Shown: piece by piece, positions 17,954 to 26,943 of the stretch
How positions within the stretch are numbered: the first letter of the stretch is position 1
How the letters are laid out: the number at the start of each line of letters is the position of its first letter
Translations under genes and position numbers: made by a program
Notes under the pieces: generated by a model
Database searches by the model: none
Seen by the model: the letters and a program-made list of their open reading frames with translations, nothing else
Told to the model about the DNA's origin: nothing
Assembly: GCF_041027365.1 (NCBI RefSeq)
Contig: NZ_JBFTEH010000006.1
Location: forward strand, 186,001-250,000
DNA length: 64,000 nt
Direction: 5' to 3'
Origin: VKMB-3413 sp041027365
GTDB taxonomy: Bacteria > Pseudomonadota > Alphaproteobacteria > Rhizobiales > Rhizobiaceae

Positions 17954-17975
17954 GACATAAGCAAGTCTTTATGTC
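17954..17975. promoter_or_regulatory. Palindrome upstream of ahcY, candidate SAM-cycle operator
   Basis: GACATAA (17954-17960) faces TTATGTC (17969-17975) with an 8-nt spacer, so ACATAA-N8-TTATGT is a 20-bp palindrome about 95 bp before the ahcY start. ArsR-type regulators such as SahR control the methionine/SAM cycle in Proteobacteria through A+T-rich palindromes upstream of ahcY or metK; I recall a similar motif but cannot confirm it. No SAM or SAH riboswitch is obvious in this leader. Confidence 0.45.
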
Positions 17976-18069
17976 CCCTTGCCCGGTGCACCGGCAACTG
18001 ATAAAGCCGGGCTCGGATCGCCGGGTCGCTTCCCGGCAGAACGCTCACCATCGAACGGACGCCTCAGAC

Positions 18070-19470
18070 ATGACGGACACGCACGACTACGTCGTCAGGG
18101 ACATCTCCCTCGCCGACTACGGCCGCAAGGAACTGGACATCGCCGAGACCGAGATGCCGGGCCTGATGGCCTGCCGCGAGGAATTCGGCTCCTCGAAGCC
18201 GCTGAAGGGCGCCCGGATCACCGGCTCCCTGCACATGACCATTCAGACCGCCGTGCTGATCGAGACGCTCGTCGCGCTCGGCGCCGAGGTCCGCTGGGCC
18301 TCCTGCAACATCTTCTCGACGCAGGACCATGCCGCCGCCGCGATCGCCGCCGCCGGCATCCCGGTCTTCGCCATCAAGGGCGAGAGCCTGACGGACTACT
18401 GGTCCTACACCGACCGGATCTTCCAGTGGCCGGACGGCCAGCCGTCGAACATGATCCTCGACGACGGCGGCGACGCCACGATGTACATCCTCACCGGCGC
18501 CAGAGCCGAGGCCGGCGAGGACGTCCTGTCCAACCCCGGCAATGAGGAGGAGGAGATCCTCTTCGCGCAGATCAAGAAGCGCATGTCGGAGACCCCGGGC
18601 TTCTTCACCAGGCAGCGCGACGCCATCAAGGGCGTCACCGAGGAGACGACGACCGGCGTCAACCGGCTCTACCAGCTGCAGAAGAAGGGCCTGCTCCCCT
18701 TCCCGGCGATCAACGTCAACGACAGTGTCACCAAGTCGAAGTTCGACAACAAGTACGGCTGCAAGGAATCGCTGGTCGACGGCATCCGGCGGGGCACCGA
18801 CGTGATGATGGCCGGCAAGGTCGCCGTCGTCTGCGGCTATGGCGACGTCGGCAAGGGCTCGGCCGCCTCGCTTCAGGGCGCCGGCGCCCGCGTCAAGGTC
18901 ACCGAGGTCGATCCGATCTGCGCCCTGCAGGCGGCGATGGACGGCTTCGAGGTGGTGCAGCTCGAGGACGTCGTGTCGTCGGCCGACATCTTCATCACCA
19001 CCACCGGCAACAAGGACGTCATCCGCATCGAGCACATGCGCGAGATGAAGGACATGGCGATCGTCGGCAATATCGGCCATTTCGACAACGAGATTCAGGT
19101 CGGGGCGCTGCGCAATCTGAAGTGGACGAACATCAAGCCGCAGGTCGACATGATCGAATTCCCGAAGGGGAACCGCATGATCCTCCTGTCGGAAGGACGC
19201 CTGCTCAACCTCGGCAACGCCACCGGCCATCCGAGCTTTGTGATGTCGGCCTCGTTCACCAACCAGACGCTGGCGCAGATCGAGCTGTTCACCAAGGGCG
19301 AGCAGTACCAGAACCAGGTCTATGTCCTGCCGAAGCATCTCGACGAGAAAGTTGCCCGTCTGCATCTCGGCAAGCTCGGCGCAAGGCTGACCGAACTCTC
19401 GGAAGAGCAGGCCTCGTATATCGGCGTCACGCCGCAGGGCCCTTACAAACCAGAGCATTACCGCTACTGA
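18070..19470 (+). CDS. ahcY: S-adenosyl-L-homocysteine hydrolase
   Basis: A 466-aa NAD-dependent enzyme that splits S-adenosylhomocysteine into homocysteine and adenosine, removing the by-product of methylation. The NAD site is in GYGDVGKGSAASL, the substrate part includes SCNIFSTQDHAAAA and GIRRGTDVMMAGK, and the C-terminus ends in the conserved KPEHYRY. The start at 18070 gives MTDTHDYVVRDISLADYG, the usual family start. It is divergent from the Sel1-like gene and ends in a strong terminator. A palindrome upstream is a candidate operator. Confidence 0.97.
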   Translation: MTDTHDYVVRDISLADYGRKELDIAETEMPGLMACREEFGSSKPLKGARITGSLHMTIQTAVLIETLVALGAEVRWASCNIFSTQDHAAAAIAAAGIPVFAIKGESLTDYWSYTDRIFQWPDGQPSNMILDDGGDATMYILTGARAEAGEDVLSNPGNEEEEILFAQIKKRMSETPGFFTRQRDAIKGVTEETTTGVNRLYQLQKKGLLPFPAINVNDSVTKSKFDNKYGCKESLVDGIRRGTDVMMAGKVAVVCGYGDVGKGSAASLQGAGARVKVTEVDPICALQAAMDGFEVVQLEDVVSSADIFITTTGNKDVIRIEHMREMKDMAIVGNIGHFDNEIQVGALRNLKWTNIKPQVDMIEFPKGNRMILLSEGRLLNLGNATGHPSFVMSASFTNQTLAQIELFTKGEQYQNQVYVLPKHLDEKVARLHLGKLGARLTELSEEQASYIGVTPQGPYKPEHYRY

Positions 19471-19496
19471 CAACGCAGCACCGTTAACCACGATTC

Positions 19497-19540
19497 AGAA
19501 AGGCCGCCGATCCGCAAGGGGTCGGCGGCCTTTCTTTCTT
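19497..19540 (+). terminator. Intrinsic terminator after ahcY
   Basis: GAAAGGCCGCCGA (19498-19510) pairs with TCGGCGGCCTTTC (19522-19534), a stem of about 13 bp, and the descending arm runs into TTTCTTTCTT. It lies 27 bp past the ahcY stop codon. Confidence 0.9.
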
Positions 19541-19686
19541 GCGAAGTGGTAAATCTTGTGCATTGCGCGTGACTCGCCCTGCGCTAATATGGCCGAATCG
19601 TGGCTCATGAGGGGTCTTCGGACTGCCACGAAGAATGCGTTGAGTTCAGTCTCACGAAGCGGCGGCAAGGACGAGGACATACGCGG

Positions 19687-22293
19687 ATGTCGGAGGTCGG
19701 CGGATCCGGGCGCGCGAGCGCTAGCGGAACGATGAGGGATTCCACCACAGTCTGGACGTGCATCGACGGCTCCCCGGCCGGAATGGGACTGCGCGCGGCG
19801 GGCGCCTTCCCGCTGGTGCTCATGCCCCAGGTGGCGATGGCCCAGAGCCTTCGCGCCCCGCTCGGCCCCCTCGGCATCGGCGACGGCCAGATCGAGGTGC
19901 TCTACCTCACGATTCTCGCTTTGCTCGTCGGTGCGGCGATGTTCGCCACCACCTTCCTCATTCGCCAGCGCGCGGCGCTCGCCGCGGAGAACGAGAGCCT
20001 GCGTGCCAGCCTCTTCCAGGTCCGCACCGAGGCGGAGGTCCGGATGGCGCTCCTGTCGTCCGTAGACGAGCGCCTGCTCGTCTACGCCGGACCGGGGCGG
20101 CCGGAAGTCCTCGGCCAGCTGCCGGCGAGCATCGCCGCCCCGGCCGACGAGACGCGCTTCCTCGCCTTCGGCGACTGGATGGCCGCGGACGAGGCGGCGC
20201 GGCTTCAGGCGGCGATCGAGCGCCTGCGCCGCGACGCCGAGACCTTCCGGCTGAGCTTTGAGCGGGCGAACGGGGCGACCGTCGAGGCGAGCGGCCGCAC
20301 GGTCGGCGGCTATGCCATGGTCCGCTTCGTGGTGCTCGAGGGCCTGCGCGAGACGGTGCACGATCTGCAGCGCGCCGAGGAACTGTCGCGCGCGACGATC
20401 AGCACCATGCAGAACCTCTTCGACCATGCGCCGATCCCGATCTGGCTGCGCGATCGCGCCGGCAAGCTCGCCTGGATGAACGAGGCCTATGTGCGGTCCG
20501 TCGACGCCAAGTCCGCCGCCGACGCGCTCGACCGGCAGATCGAATTCCTCGGCGAGCACGACCGCATGCGCATCGCGGCCGACCTTGCCGCGGGCGGGCT
20601 GTTCTCGGCCAAGCTGTCGACCGTCGTCGAGGCGGACCGGCGCAACTTCGCGGTGGTCGAGGCCGCCGGCCCGCTCGGCTCGGCGGGCCTCGCCATCGAC
20701 GTGTCGGAGACCGAGCAGGTGCGCATGGAACTGCGCCAGACGATCGACAGCCAGTCCGAGACGCTGGACCAGCTGACGACCGCCGTCGCCCGCTTCGACG
20801 AAAAGACCCGGCTGACCTATTACAACGCCGCCTTCCAGAAGCTCTTCGACCTCACCAGCGCGTACCTCGAGACCGAGCCGGACCACCTGTCGCTGCTCGA
20901 CCACCTGCGCACCGAGGGCATCCTGCCGACCGAGAAGCTGTTCCGCTCGGAAATGCAGGAACAGGACCTCGCGGCCTATCGCGCCACCGAGCCGACGGAA
21001 GCGATGTGGCACCTGTCCGACGGGCGCACGCTGCGGGTGATCGCCGCGCCGCAGCCGCGCGGCGGCGCGACCTGGGTGTTCGAGGACATCACCGAGAAGC
21101 TGGAACTGGAAAGCCAGGTGAAGTCGACGGTGCGCCTCCAGCGCGAGACCATCGACTACCTGACCGAGGCGGTCGCCGTGTTCGGCAGCGACGGGCGCCT
21201 GCGGCTGTCGAACCCGGCCTTTGCCGAGATGTGGGGCTTCGATCCCGCCTACCTGCAGAGCAAGCCGCGCATCCAGACGCTGCCCGAGATGACCGCCGTC
21301 ACCGTCCTGTCCAATCCAGCGCCCGAAGCCGGCCGGGCAACGGGGTGGAAGCTGTTTTCCGAAGCCGTCACCGCCTTCGACGAGACCGGCCGGCAGACCG
21401 AGATCGGCGAGATCGCCCTCTCCGGCGGGCGGACCTTCGTCTACGGCATCGTGCCGCTGCCGAATGGGCAGACGATGCTGACCTTCTCGGACGTCTCCGA
21501 TGCGCGCGCCGCCGAGCGCATGCTGCGCGAGAGGAACGAGGCGCTGGAGCAGGCGAACCAGGTCAAGAACGACTTCGTCCAGCACGTGAACTACGAGCTG
21601 CGCTCGCCGCTGACCAACATCATCGGCTTCTCGGCCCTGCTGCGCTCGCCGGAGACCGGGCCGCTCACCGAGCGCCAGAGCGAATATCTCGACTACATCT
21701 CCTCCTCGACCTCGACCCTCTTGACCATCGTCAACGACATCCTGGACCTCGCCACGGTAGACGCCGGCATCATGGAGCTGGACCTGTCGGAGGTGGACAT
21801 CGCCAGAAGCGTCGAACAGGCGGTGGACGGCGTGCGCGACCGGCTGGAGACGGCGGGCGTCCAGCTCAATGTGGATCTCTCCGCCGCCGGCGACAGCTTC
21901 CTCGCCGATGGCCATCGCATCACCCAGATCCTGTTCAACCTTCTGTCCAACGCGGCGAACTTCGCGCCGAGCGGATCCACGGTGGACCTCATCGCGCGGC
22001 GCCGCGAGGGCATGATCCGCTTCGAGGTGACCGATCGCGGGCCGGGGATCGCGCCGGACCAGATCGAGCGCATCTTCGAGCGCTTCGAAGCCAATCCGAG
22101 CGGCGGGCGCAATTCCGGAGCGGGCCTCGGCCTGTCGATCGTCAAGAGCTTCGTGGAGCTGCACCACGGCGCGGTCGACGTCGTCTCGGCCCCCGGCCGC
22201 GGCACGACGGTCGCCTGCAGTTTCCCCCTCGGCCCCCTGCCCCCCGAGGACAGCGAGGAAGGCGCGGCGCGCTACGAGGACGCCGCCGAATGA
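19687..22293 (+). CDS. divL: DivL-like atypical sensor kinase (Tyr in place of H-box His)
   Basis: An 868-aa membrane kinase-like protein. It has a transmembrane segment near residues 75-98, three or more PAS-like domains, a HisKA-type dimerisation helix and a complete ATPase domain (NLLSNAANFAPSG, DRGPGIAPDQ, GAGLGLSIVKSF). The H-box reads HVNYELRSPLTNI, so Tyr636 occupies the place of the phosphorylated histidine. This is the hallmark of DivL, which in Caulobacter regulates the CckA-CtrA pathway together with DivK. It overlaps the next gene by 4 bp and is followed by tsaE-amgK, a common neighbour. The ATG at 19687 follows GAGG at 10 nt; 19732 is an alternative. Confidence 0.85.
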   Translation: MSEVGGSGRASASGTMRDSTTVWTCIDGSPAGMGLRAAGAFPLVLMPQVAMAQSLRAPLGPLGIGDGQIEVLYLTILALLVGAAMFATTFLIRQRAALAAENESLRASLFQVRTEAEVRMALLSSVDERLLVYAGPGRPEVLGQLPASIAAPADETRFLAFGDWMAADEAARLQAAIERLRRDAETFRLSFERANGATVEASGRTVGGYAMVRFVVLEGLRETVHDLQRAEELSRATISTMQNLFDHAPIPIWLRDRAGKLAWMNEAYVRSVDAKSAADALDRQIEFLGEHDRMRIAADLAAGGLFSAKLSTVVEADRRNFAVVEAAGPLGSAGLAIDVSETEQVRMELRQTIDSQSETLDQLTTAVARFDEKTRLTYYNAAFQKLFDLTSAYLETEPDHLSLLDHLRTEGILPTEKLFRSEMQEQDLAAYRATEPTEAMWHLSDGRTLRVIAAPQPRGGATWVFEDITEKLELESQVKSTVRLQRETIDYLTEAVAVFGSDGRLRLSNPAFAEMWGFDPAYLQSKPRIQTLPEMTAVTVLSNPAPEAGRATGWKLFSEAVTAFDETGRQTEIGEIALSGGRTFVYGIVPLPNGQTMLTFSDVSDARAAERMLRERNEALEQANQVKNDFVQHVNYELRSPLTNIIGFSALLRSPETGPLTERQSEYLDYISSSTSTLLTIVNDILDLATVDAGIMELDLSEVDIARSVEQAVDGVRDRLETAGVQLNVDLSAAGDSFLADGHRITQILFNLLSNAANFAPSGSTVDLIARRREGMIRFEVTDRGPGIAPDQIERIFERFEANPSGGRNSGAGLGLSIVKSFVELHHGAVDVVSAPGRGTTVACSFPLGPLPPEDSEEGAARYEDAAE

Positions 22294-23864
22294 AGGCAGC
22301 CGACACGGAAACCTGCGCGGGCGGAGGGGCCGCCCCCGAAGCCGCGACGTTCGAGGCGGAGGTCATCCTGGCCGACACCGAGGCGACGGAACGGCTCGGC
22401 GCCGACCTCGCGCTGCTCCTGCGGCCCGGTGACGTCGTCGCGCTGGAAGGCGACCTCGGCGCCGGCAAGTCGACGCTCGCCAGAGCCGCGGTCCGCGCCA
22501 TCGCGGACGATGCCGGGCTCGAAGTCCCCTCGCCGACCTACACGCTGGTCCAGAGCTACGACACAACGCCGCCCGTCGCCCATTTCGACCTCTACCGGCT
22601 CGGGGACGCGTCGGAACTGTCGGAACTCGGCTTCGAGGACGCCGCGGAGAGCGGTGTCGTGCTGGTCGAGTGGCCGGAGCGGGCCGCAGATGTGCTGGCG
22701 GCCGCGAATGTGCGGATTCAGCTTGCCACGCTGCCGGGCGGTGCCGGCCGCATCGCGACGATCACCGCGGACGGGCCGGCTGCCGCCCGCATCGCCCGCA
22801 CGCTTGCCCTTCGCGCCTTTCTCGTCGATGCCGGCCTCGGAACGGCTGCGCGCCACCGCTTCACCGGCGACGCCTCGCCGCGCCGCTACGAGACCGTCGA
22901 TGCGGACGACTCCAAGCTGGTGCTGATGGACGCACCGCGGCAACCCGCCGGACCGGTGATCCGCGACGGCCTGCCCTATACGCGCATCGCCCATATCGCC
23001 GAGGACGTCGTTCCCTTCGTCGCGCTCGCCCGCACGCTTCACGCGGCCGGCTTCGCGGTGCCGGCGATCCTGCGCAGCGACATCGAGAAGGGCATTCTCC
23101 TCATCAACCATCTCGGGTCCGGCTCGGTGCTGGACGATGCGGGCCGGCCGATCGCGGCGCGCTACGAAGCTGCCGCCGAGTGCCTCGCCGAGCTCCACGC
23201 CTTCCCCTGGCCACAGGATATCCCGGTGGCGGACGGGATCGTCCACACCGTGCCGCGCTTCGACCGCCGCGCCATGCAGGCCGAGATCGACCTCCTGATC
23301 GACTGGTTCCTGCCCTCCCGCAAAGGACGCAAGGCGACCGGCGACGAGCGCGCGCTGTTCGAAGAGATCTGGTCGGAACTGTTCGACGAACTGGCAAGCG
23401 CCGAGACGAGCCTCATTCTGCGCGACGTCCATTCGCCGAACATCATCTGGCGGCAGCAGGAGAGCGGCCGCGCCCGCGTCGGCCTGATCGACTTCCAGGA
23501 CGCGATGATCGGCCCTTCCGCCTACGACCTCGCCTCGCTGGCACAGGATGCGCGCGTCAACATCCCCGCCGAGCTCGAGGCGTCGCTGGTGAGCACCTAT
23601 ATCGACAGGCGCAGGGCTGACCGGGCCGACTTCGACGCCTTCGGCTTCGAGCGCGACTATGCCATCATGGCGACACAGCGCGCCTCGAAGATCCTCGGCA
23701 TCTTCGTGCGGCTCTGCGAACGTGACGGCAAGCCGCAATATCTGCGTCACATACCGCGGCTTAAGACCTATCTTGCGCGCACGCTCGGCCATCCGTCGCT
23801 GGCGGCGCTCCGCTCCCTTTACGCCGACTGGGGCGTCCTCGACGAGGATCCCGGTGACGCATGA
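22290..23864 (+). CDS. TsaE-AmgK fusion: tRNA t6A ATPase and anomeric cell-wall sugar kinase
   Basis: A 524-aa two-domain protein. Residues about 20-160 are TsaE, the ATPase that supports TsaB/TsaD in making t6A37 on tRNA (P-loop GDLGAGKST; SPTYTLV, HFDLYRL, and LVEWPER). Residues about 175-524 are an aminoglycoside-phosphotransferase-fold kinase (LRDVHSPNIIW catalytic loop, LIDFQDAM metal site) matching AmgK, which phosphorylates MurNAc or GlcNAc at C1 in peptidoglycan recycling. murU follows 21 bp later, so the pathway assignment is supported by synteny. The ATG overlaps the divL stop codon. Confidence 0.85.
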   Translation: MKAADTETCAGGGAAPEAATFEAEVILADTEATERLGADLALLLRPGDVVALEGDLGAGKSTLARAAVRAIADDAGLEVPSPTYTLVQSYDTTPPVAHFDLYRLGDASELSELGFEDAAESGVVLVEWPERAADVLAAANVRIQLATLPGGAGRIATITADGPAAARIARTLALRAFLVDAGLGTAARHRFTGDASPRRYETVDADDSKLVLMDAPRQPAGPVIRDGLPYTRIAHIAEDVVPFVALARTLHAAGFAVPAILRSDIEKGILLINHLGSGSVLDDAGRPIAARYEAAAECLAELHAFPWPQDIPVADGIVHTVPRFDRRAMQAEIDLLIDWFLPSRKGRKATGDERALFEEIWSELFDELASAETSLILRDVHSPNIIWRQQESGRARVGLIDFQDAMIGPSAYDLASLAQDARVNIPAELEASLVSTYIDRRRADRADFDAFGFERDYAIMATQRASKILGIFVRLCERDGKPQYLRHIPRLKTYLARTLGHPSLAALRSLYADWGVLDEDPGDA

Positions 23865-23885
23865 ATCTCTAGGCAGTCAGACGCT

Positions 23886-24629
23886 ATGACCCTCCGCCCC
23901 ATCAGACACCAGAAGCCGAAGACCGCGATGGTGCTCGCCGCCGGCCTCGGCAAGCGCATGCGCCCGATCACCTCGACCATGCCGAAACCGCTGGTCGAGA
24001 TCCGCGGCAAGGCCCTGATCGACTACGGCCTCGACGCGCTCGCACGCAACGGCGTCGAGAAAGTCGTCGTCAACGTCCACTACCTCCCCGACCTGATGCG
24101 GGCGCATCTGCGGCGGCGCAAGGACATGGAGATCGTCATCTCGGACGAGACCAGTGCTCTGCTGGATTCCGGCGGCGGCATCGTCAAGGCGCTGCCGGAC
24201 CTCGGCCCCGAACCGTTCTACGTCGTCAATTCGGACACCTTCTGGATCGACGGCTACCGCGACAATCTCGACCTCCTGGCGGAATTCTGGAACCCGGAAC
24301 GGATGGACGTCCAGCTGCTGATCGCCGACATGCGCCAGGCGACCGGCTACGAGGGCCGCGGCGACTTCGTCATGGATCCGGAGGGGCGGCTCACCCGCGT
24401 CGGGGAGCGGGACTTTTCGCCCTACATCTATGCCGGCGCGGCGATCGTGAAGCCGGAAGCGTTTGCGGGCATGGCGGCGGAAAAGTTCTCGCTGAACCGC
24501 ATCTTCGACAACGCCATCGAGGCGGCGCGCTTCTTCGGCGTCAGGCTCGACGGCGTCTGGATCACCGTCGGCACCCCCGCCGCCATCCAGGAAGCCGAAA
24601 CGGCGTTCCTCGCAAGCGCGGCTGCGTAG
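23886..24629 (+). CDS. murU: N-acetylmuramate-1-phosphate uridylyltransferase
   Basis: A 247-aa sugar-1-phosphate nucleotidyltransferase. The signature AAGLGKRMRPITSTMPKPL is at residues about 18-36, and VNSDTFWIDG holds the metal-binding aspartate. With AmgK it turns recycled MurNAc into UDP-MurNAc, bypassing de novo MurA/MurB synthesis; this route is tied to intrinsic fosfomycin resistance in Pseudomonas (established). It follows tsaE-amgK by 21 bp on the same strand. Confidence 0.85.
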   Translation: MTLRPIRHQKPKTAMVLAAGLGKRMRPITSTMPKPLVEIRGKALIDYGLDALARNGVEKVVVNVHYLPDLMRAHLRRRKDMEIVISDETSALLDSGGGIVKALPDLGPEPFYVVNSDTFWIDGYRDNLDLLAEFWNPERMDVQLLIADMRQATGYEGRGDFVMDPEGRLTRVGERDFSPYIYAGAAIVKPEAFAGMAAEKFSLNRIFDNAIEAARFFGVRLDGVWITVGTPAAIQEAETAFLASAAA

Positions 24630-24705
24630 GAAGCCAAACGCTCCGCAACAACGCCCGAGGCGTCTTCCTCTCGACAACGGCCGCCTTTGATGCCACTTCG
24701 AAGGC

Positions 24706-25383
24706 ATGACGCTCGACATCAAGATCTGCGGCCTGAAGACGCCCGAAGCCATGGGAGCCGTGCTTGCGCGGGGGGCGACGCATGTCGGGTTCATCCATTT
24801 CGCCAAGAGCCCGCGGCATCTGGAGATCGAGCCGACGGCCGACCTTCGAGCCTTCGTCGGTGATCAAGCCGAGACGGTGGTCGTCGCGGTCGATCCCGAC
24901 GATGCGCTGGTAGACCGTTTCGTCGCACAGGTGCGTCCCGATTGGCTGCAGCTGCACGGGCGCGAGACGCCGGAGCGGGTCGCGGCGATCAGGGCGCGGA
25001 CCGGGCTCAAGGTGATGAAGGCGCTCGCGGTCTCCGAGGCCGCCGACCTTGCCCGGATCGACGCCTATCGGGACGTCGCCGACCGGATCCTGCTCGATTC
25101 CAAGCGGCCGAAGGGCTCGGTCCTGCCGGGCGGCAACGGCGTCTCCTTCGACTGGACGCTGCTGACCGGTCTCGACCCGGCCCTCTCCTACATGCTCTCC
25201 GGCGGGATCGACGCCGCGAATGTCGCCGAGGCCGTCAAGATCGCCCGGCCCGCCGGCATCGACATCTCCTCCGGCGTCGAGAGCGCCCCGGGCGTCAAGG
25301 ACATAGCCCGCATCCATTCCTTCTTCGACGCGCTGGACGCCATTGCGGCGAGCGCGAAGACAAGAAAGGCCAGAGCCTCGTGA
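24706..25383 (+). CDS. trpF: Phosphoribosylanthranilate isomerase
   Basis: A 225-aa TIM-barrel enzyme that isomerises N-(5'-phosphoribosyl)anthranilate in tryptophan synthesis. The catalytic Cys is in DIKICGLKTPE, the phosphate loops are in LSGGIDAANV and DISSGVESAPGVKD. It begins the trp block and its stop overlaps the GTG start of trpB. It lies 76 bp after murU, so a separate promoter may exist. Confidence 0.95.
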   Translation: MTLDIKICGLKTPEAMGAVLARGATHVGFIHFAKSPRHLEIEPTADLRAFVGDQAETVVVAVDPDDALVDRFVAQVRPDWLQLHGRETPERVAAIRARTGLKVMKALAVSEAADLARIDAYRDVADRILLDSKRPKGSVLPGGNGVSFDWTLLTGLDPALSYMLSGGIDAANVAEAVKIARPAGIDISSGVESAPGVKDIARIHSFFDALDAIAASAKTRKARAS

Positions 25384-26597
25384 ACCAGATCCAGCCCAAC
25401 TCCTTCCGCGCCGGTCCCGACGAAGAGGGCCGCTTCGGCCTGTTCGGCGGGCGCTTCGTCGCCGAGACGCTGATGCCGCTGATCCTCGACCTGCAGGCGG
25501 CGTGGACCGAGGCGCGCAACGACCCCGCCTTCAAGGCCGAGCTCGACGATCTGAACACCCATTACACCGGCCGGCCCTCGCCGCTCTATTTCGCCGAACG
25601 GCTGACCGAGAAGCTCGGCGGGGCCAAGATCTATTTCAAGCGCGACGAGCTGAACCACACCGGCTCGCACAAGATCAACAACTGCCTCGGCCAGATCCTG
25701 CTCGCCCGCAAGATGGGCAAGACGCGGATCATCGCCGAGACAGGCGCCGGCCAGCACGGCGTCGCCTCGGCGACGGTGGCGGCGCGCTTCGGCCTGCCCT
25801 GCGTCGTCTACATGGGCGCGACCGACGTCGAGCGGCAGGCGCCGAACGTCTTCCGCATGAAGCTGCTCGGCGCCGAGGTGGTCCCGGTCACCGCCGGCCA
25901 CGGCACGCTGAAGGACGCGATGAACGAGGCGCTGCGCGACTGGGTGACGAACGTCGAGTCGACCTACTACCTCATCGGCACCGCCGCCGGCCCCCACCCC
26001 TATCCGGAGCTGGTGCGCGAATTCCAGTCGGTGATCGGCAAGGAGACGAAGGAGCAGATCCTGGCCGCCGAGGGGCGCCTGCCGGACATGCTGGTCGCCG
26101 CCGTCGGCGGCGGCTCCAACGCCATCGGCCTCTTCCACCCCTTCCTCGACGACAAGGACGTTTCGATCGTCGGCGTCGAGGCGGGCGGCAAGGGCCTCGA
26201 CGGCGAGGAGCACTGCGCCTCGCTGACCGCCGGATCGCCCGGCGTGCTGCATGGCAACCGCACCTATCTCCTGCAGACTCCGGACGGGCAGATCAAGGAA
26301 GGCCATTCGATCTCGGCCGGCCTCGACTATCCCGGCATCGGGCCCGAGCATTCCTGGCTGAAGGACACCGGCCGCGTCGAATACGTGCCGATCATGGACG
26401 ACGAGGCGCTGGCCGCCTTCCAGCTCCTGACGCGAACGGAAGGCATCATTCCGGCGCTGGAGCCGTCCCACGCCCTCGCCGAGGTGATCAAGCGCGCGCC
26501 GACGATGGCCAAGGACCAGATCATCGTGGTGAACCTGTGCGGCCGCGGCGACAAGGACGTGTTCACGGCGGCGAAGCATCTGGGCGTGGAGCTTTAG
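25380..26597 (+). CDS. trpB: Tryptophan synthase beta subunit
   Basis: A 405-aa PLP enzyme that joins indole with serine. The PLP lysine lies in NHTGSHKINNCLGQ, the substrate loop is ETGAGQHGVA, and the PLP phosphate loop is GGGSNAIG. The start is GTG at 25380, overlapping the trpF stop codon. Normally trpA follows at once; here a toxin-antitoxin pair and cutA come first, with about 1.2 kb between trpB and trpA. Confidence 0.97.
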   Translation: MNQIQPNSFRAGPDEEGRFGLFGGRFVAETLMPLILDLQAAWTEARNDPAFKAELDDLNTHYTGRPSPLYFAERLTEKLGGAKIYFKRDELNHTGSHKINNCLGQILLARKMGKTRIIAETGAGQHGVASATVAARFGLPCVVYMGATDVERQAPNVFRMKLLGAEVVPVTAGHGTLKDAMNEALRDWVTNVESTYYLIGTAAGPHPYPELVREFQSVIGKETKEQILAAEGRLPDMLVAAVGGGSNAIGLFHPFLDDKDVSIVGVEAGGKGLDGEEHCASLTAGSPGVLHGNRTYLLQTPDGQIKEGHSISAGLDYPGIGPEHSWLKDTGRVEYVPIMDDEALAAFQLLTRTEGIIPALEPSHALAEVIKRAPTMAKDQIIVVNLCGRGDKDVFTAAKHLGVEL

Positions 26598-26661
26598 GAG
26601 CTGTCCTCGCCCGCCGGCCGACCCAGGAGCGTGCTGCGCGATCATCGAAGGAGGTGCATTG

Positions 26662-26943
26662 ATGGCATCGACCGATTTCTCTCTGCCTTTAGGACCGGCT
26701 CTGAGAGCGGACCTCGACGCGGAAGCCCGCCGGTCCAATCAGCCGGCGACCGAGATCGCCGAGGCGGCGATCGCCCAATATCTTGCCGGCCGCAAACGTA
26801 AGCGCGAAGCGGTCCGCCAGGCTCTGAGAGAGGCGGACGACGGTGTCTTCATCTCCGAAGAGTCCGTCGCCCGATGGGTGCAGAGCTGGGGGACCGAGAG
26901 CGAACTCCCCCCGCCGGACCCGGATGTCTTGCCGACGCGATGA
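26662..26943 (+). CDS. Ribbon-helix-helix antitoxin of a ParDE-like pair
   Basis: A 93-aa protein with an N-terminal ribbon-helix-helix-like segment (STDFSLPLGPALRADLDAEA followed by two helices). A charged middle and a flexible C-terminal part (VARWVQSWGTESELPPPDPD) likely wrap the toxin. The ATG at 26662 follows AGGAGG at 7 nt. It overlaps the toxin gene by 4 bp, as typical for type II antitoxins, which repress their own operon. The family call is moderate; the pairing is clear. Confidence 0.7.
   Translation: MASTDFSLPLGPALRADLDAEARRSNQPATEIAEAAIAQYLAGRKRKREAVRQALREADDGVFISEESVARWVQSWGTESELPPPDPDVLPTR

Noticed and set aside
17953..18069. SAH or SAM-II riboswitch upstream of ahcY
   Set aside because: I could not find the conserved core of either; the A+T-rich palindrome looks like a DNA operator.
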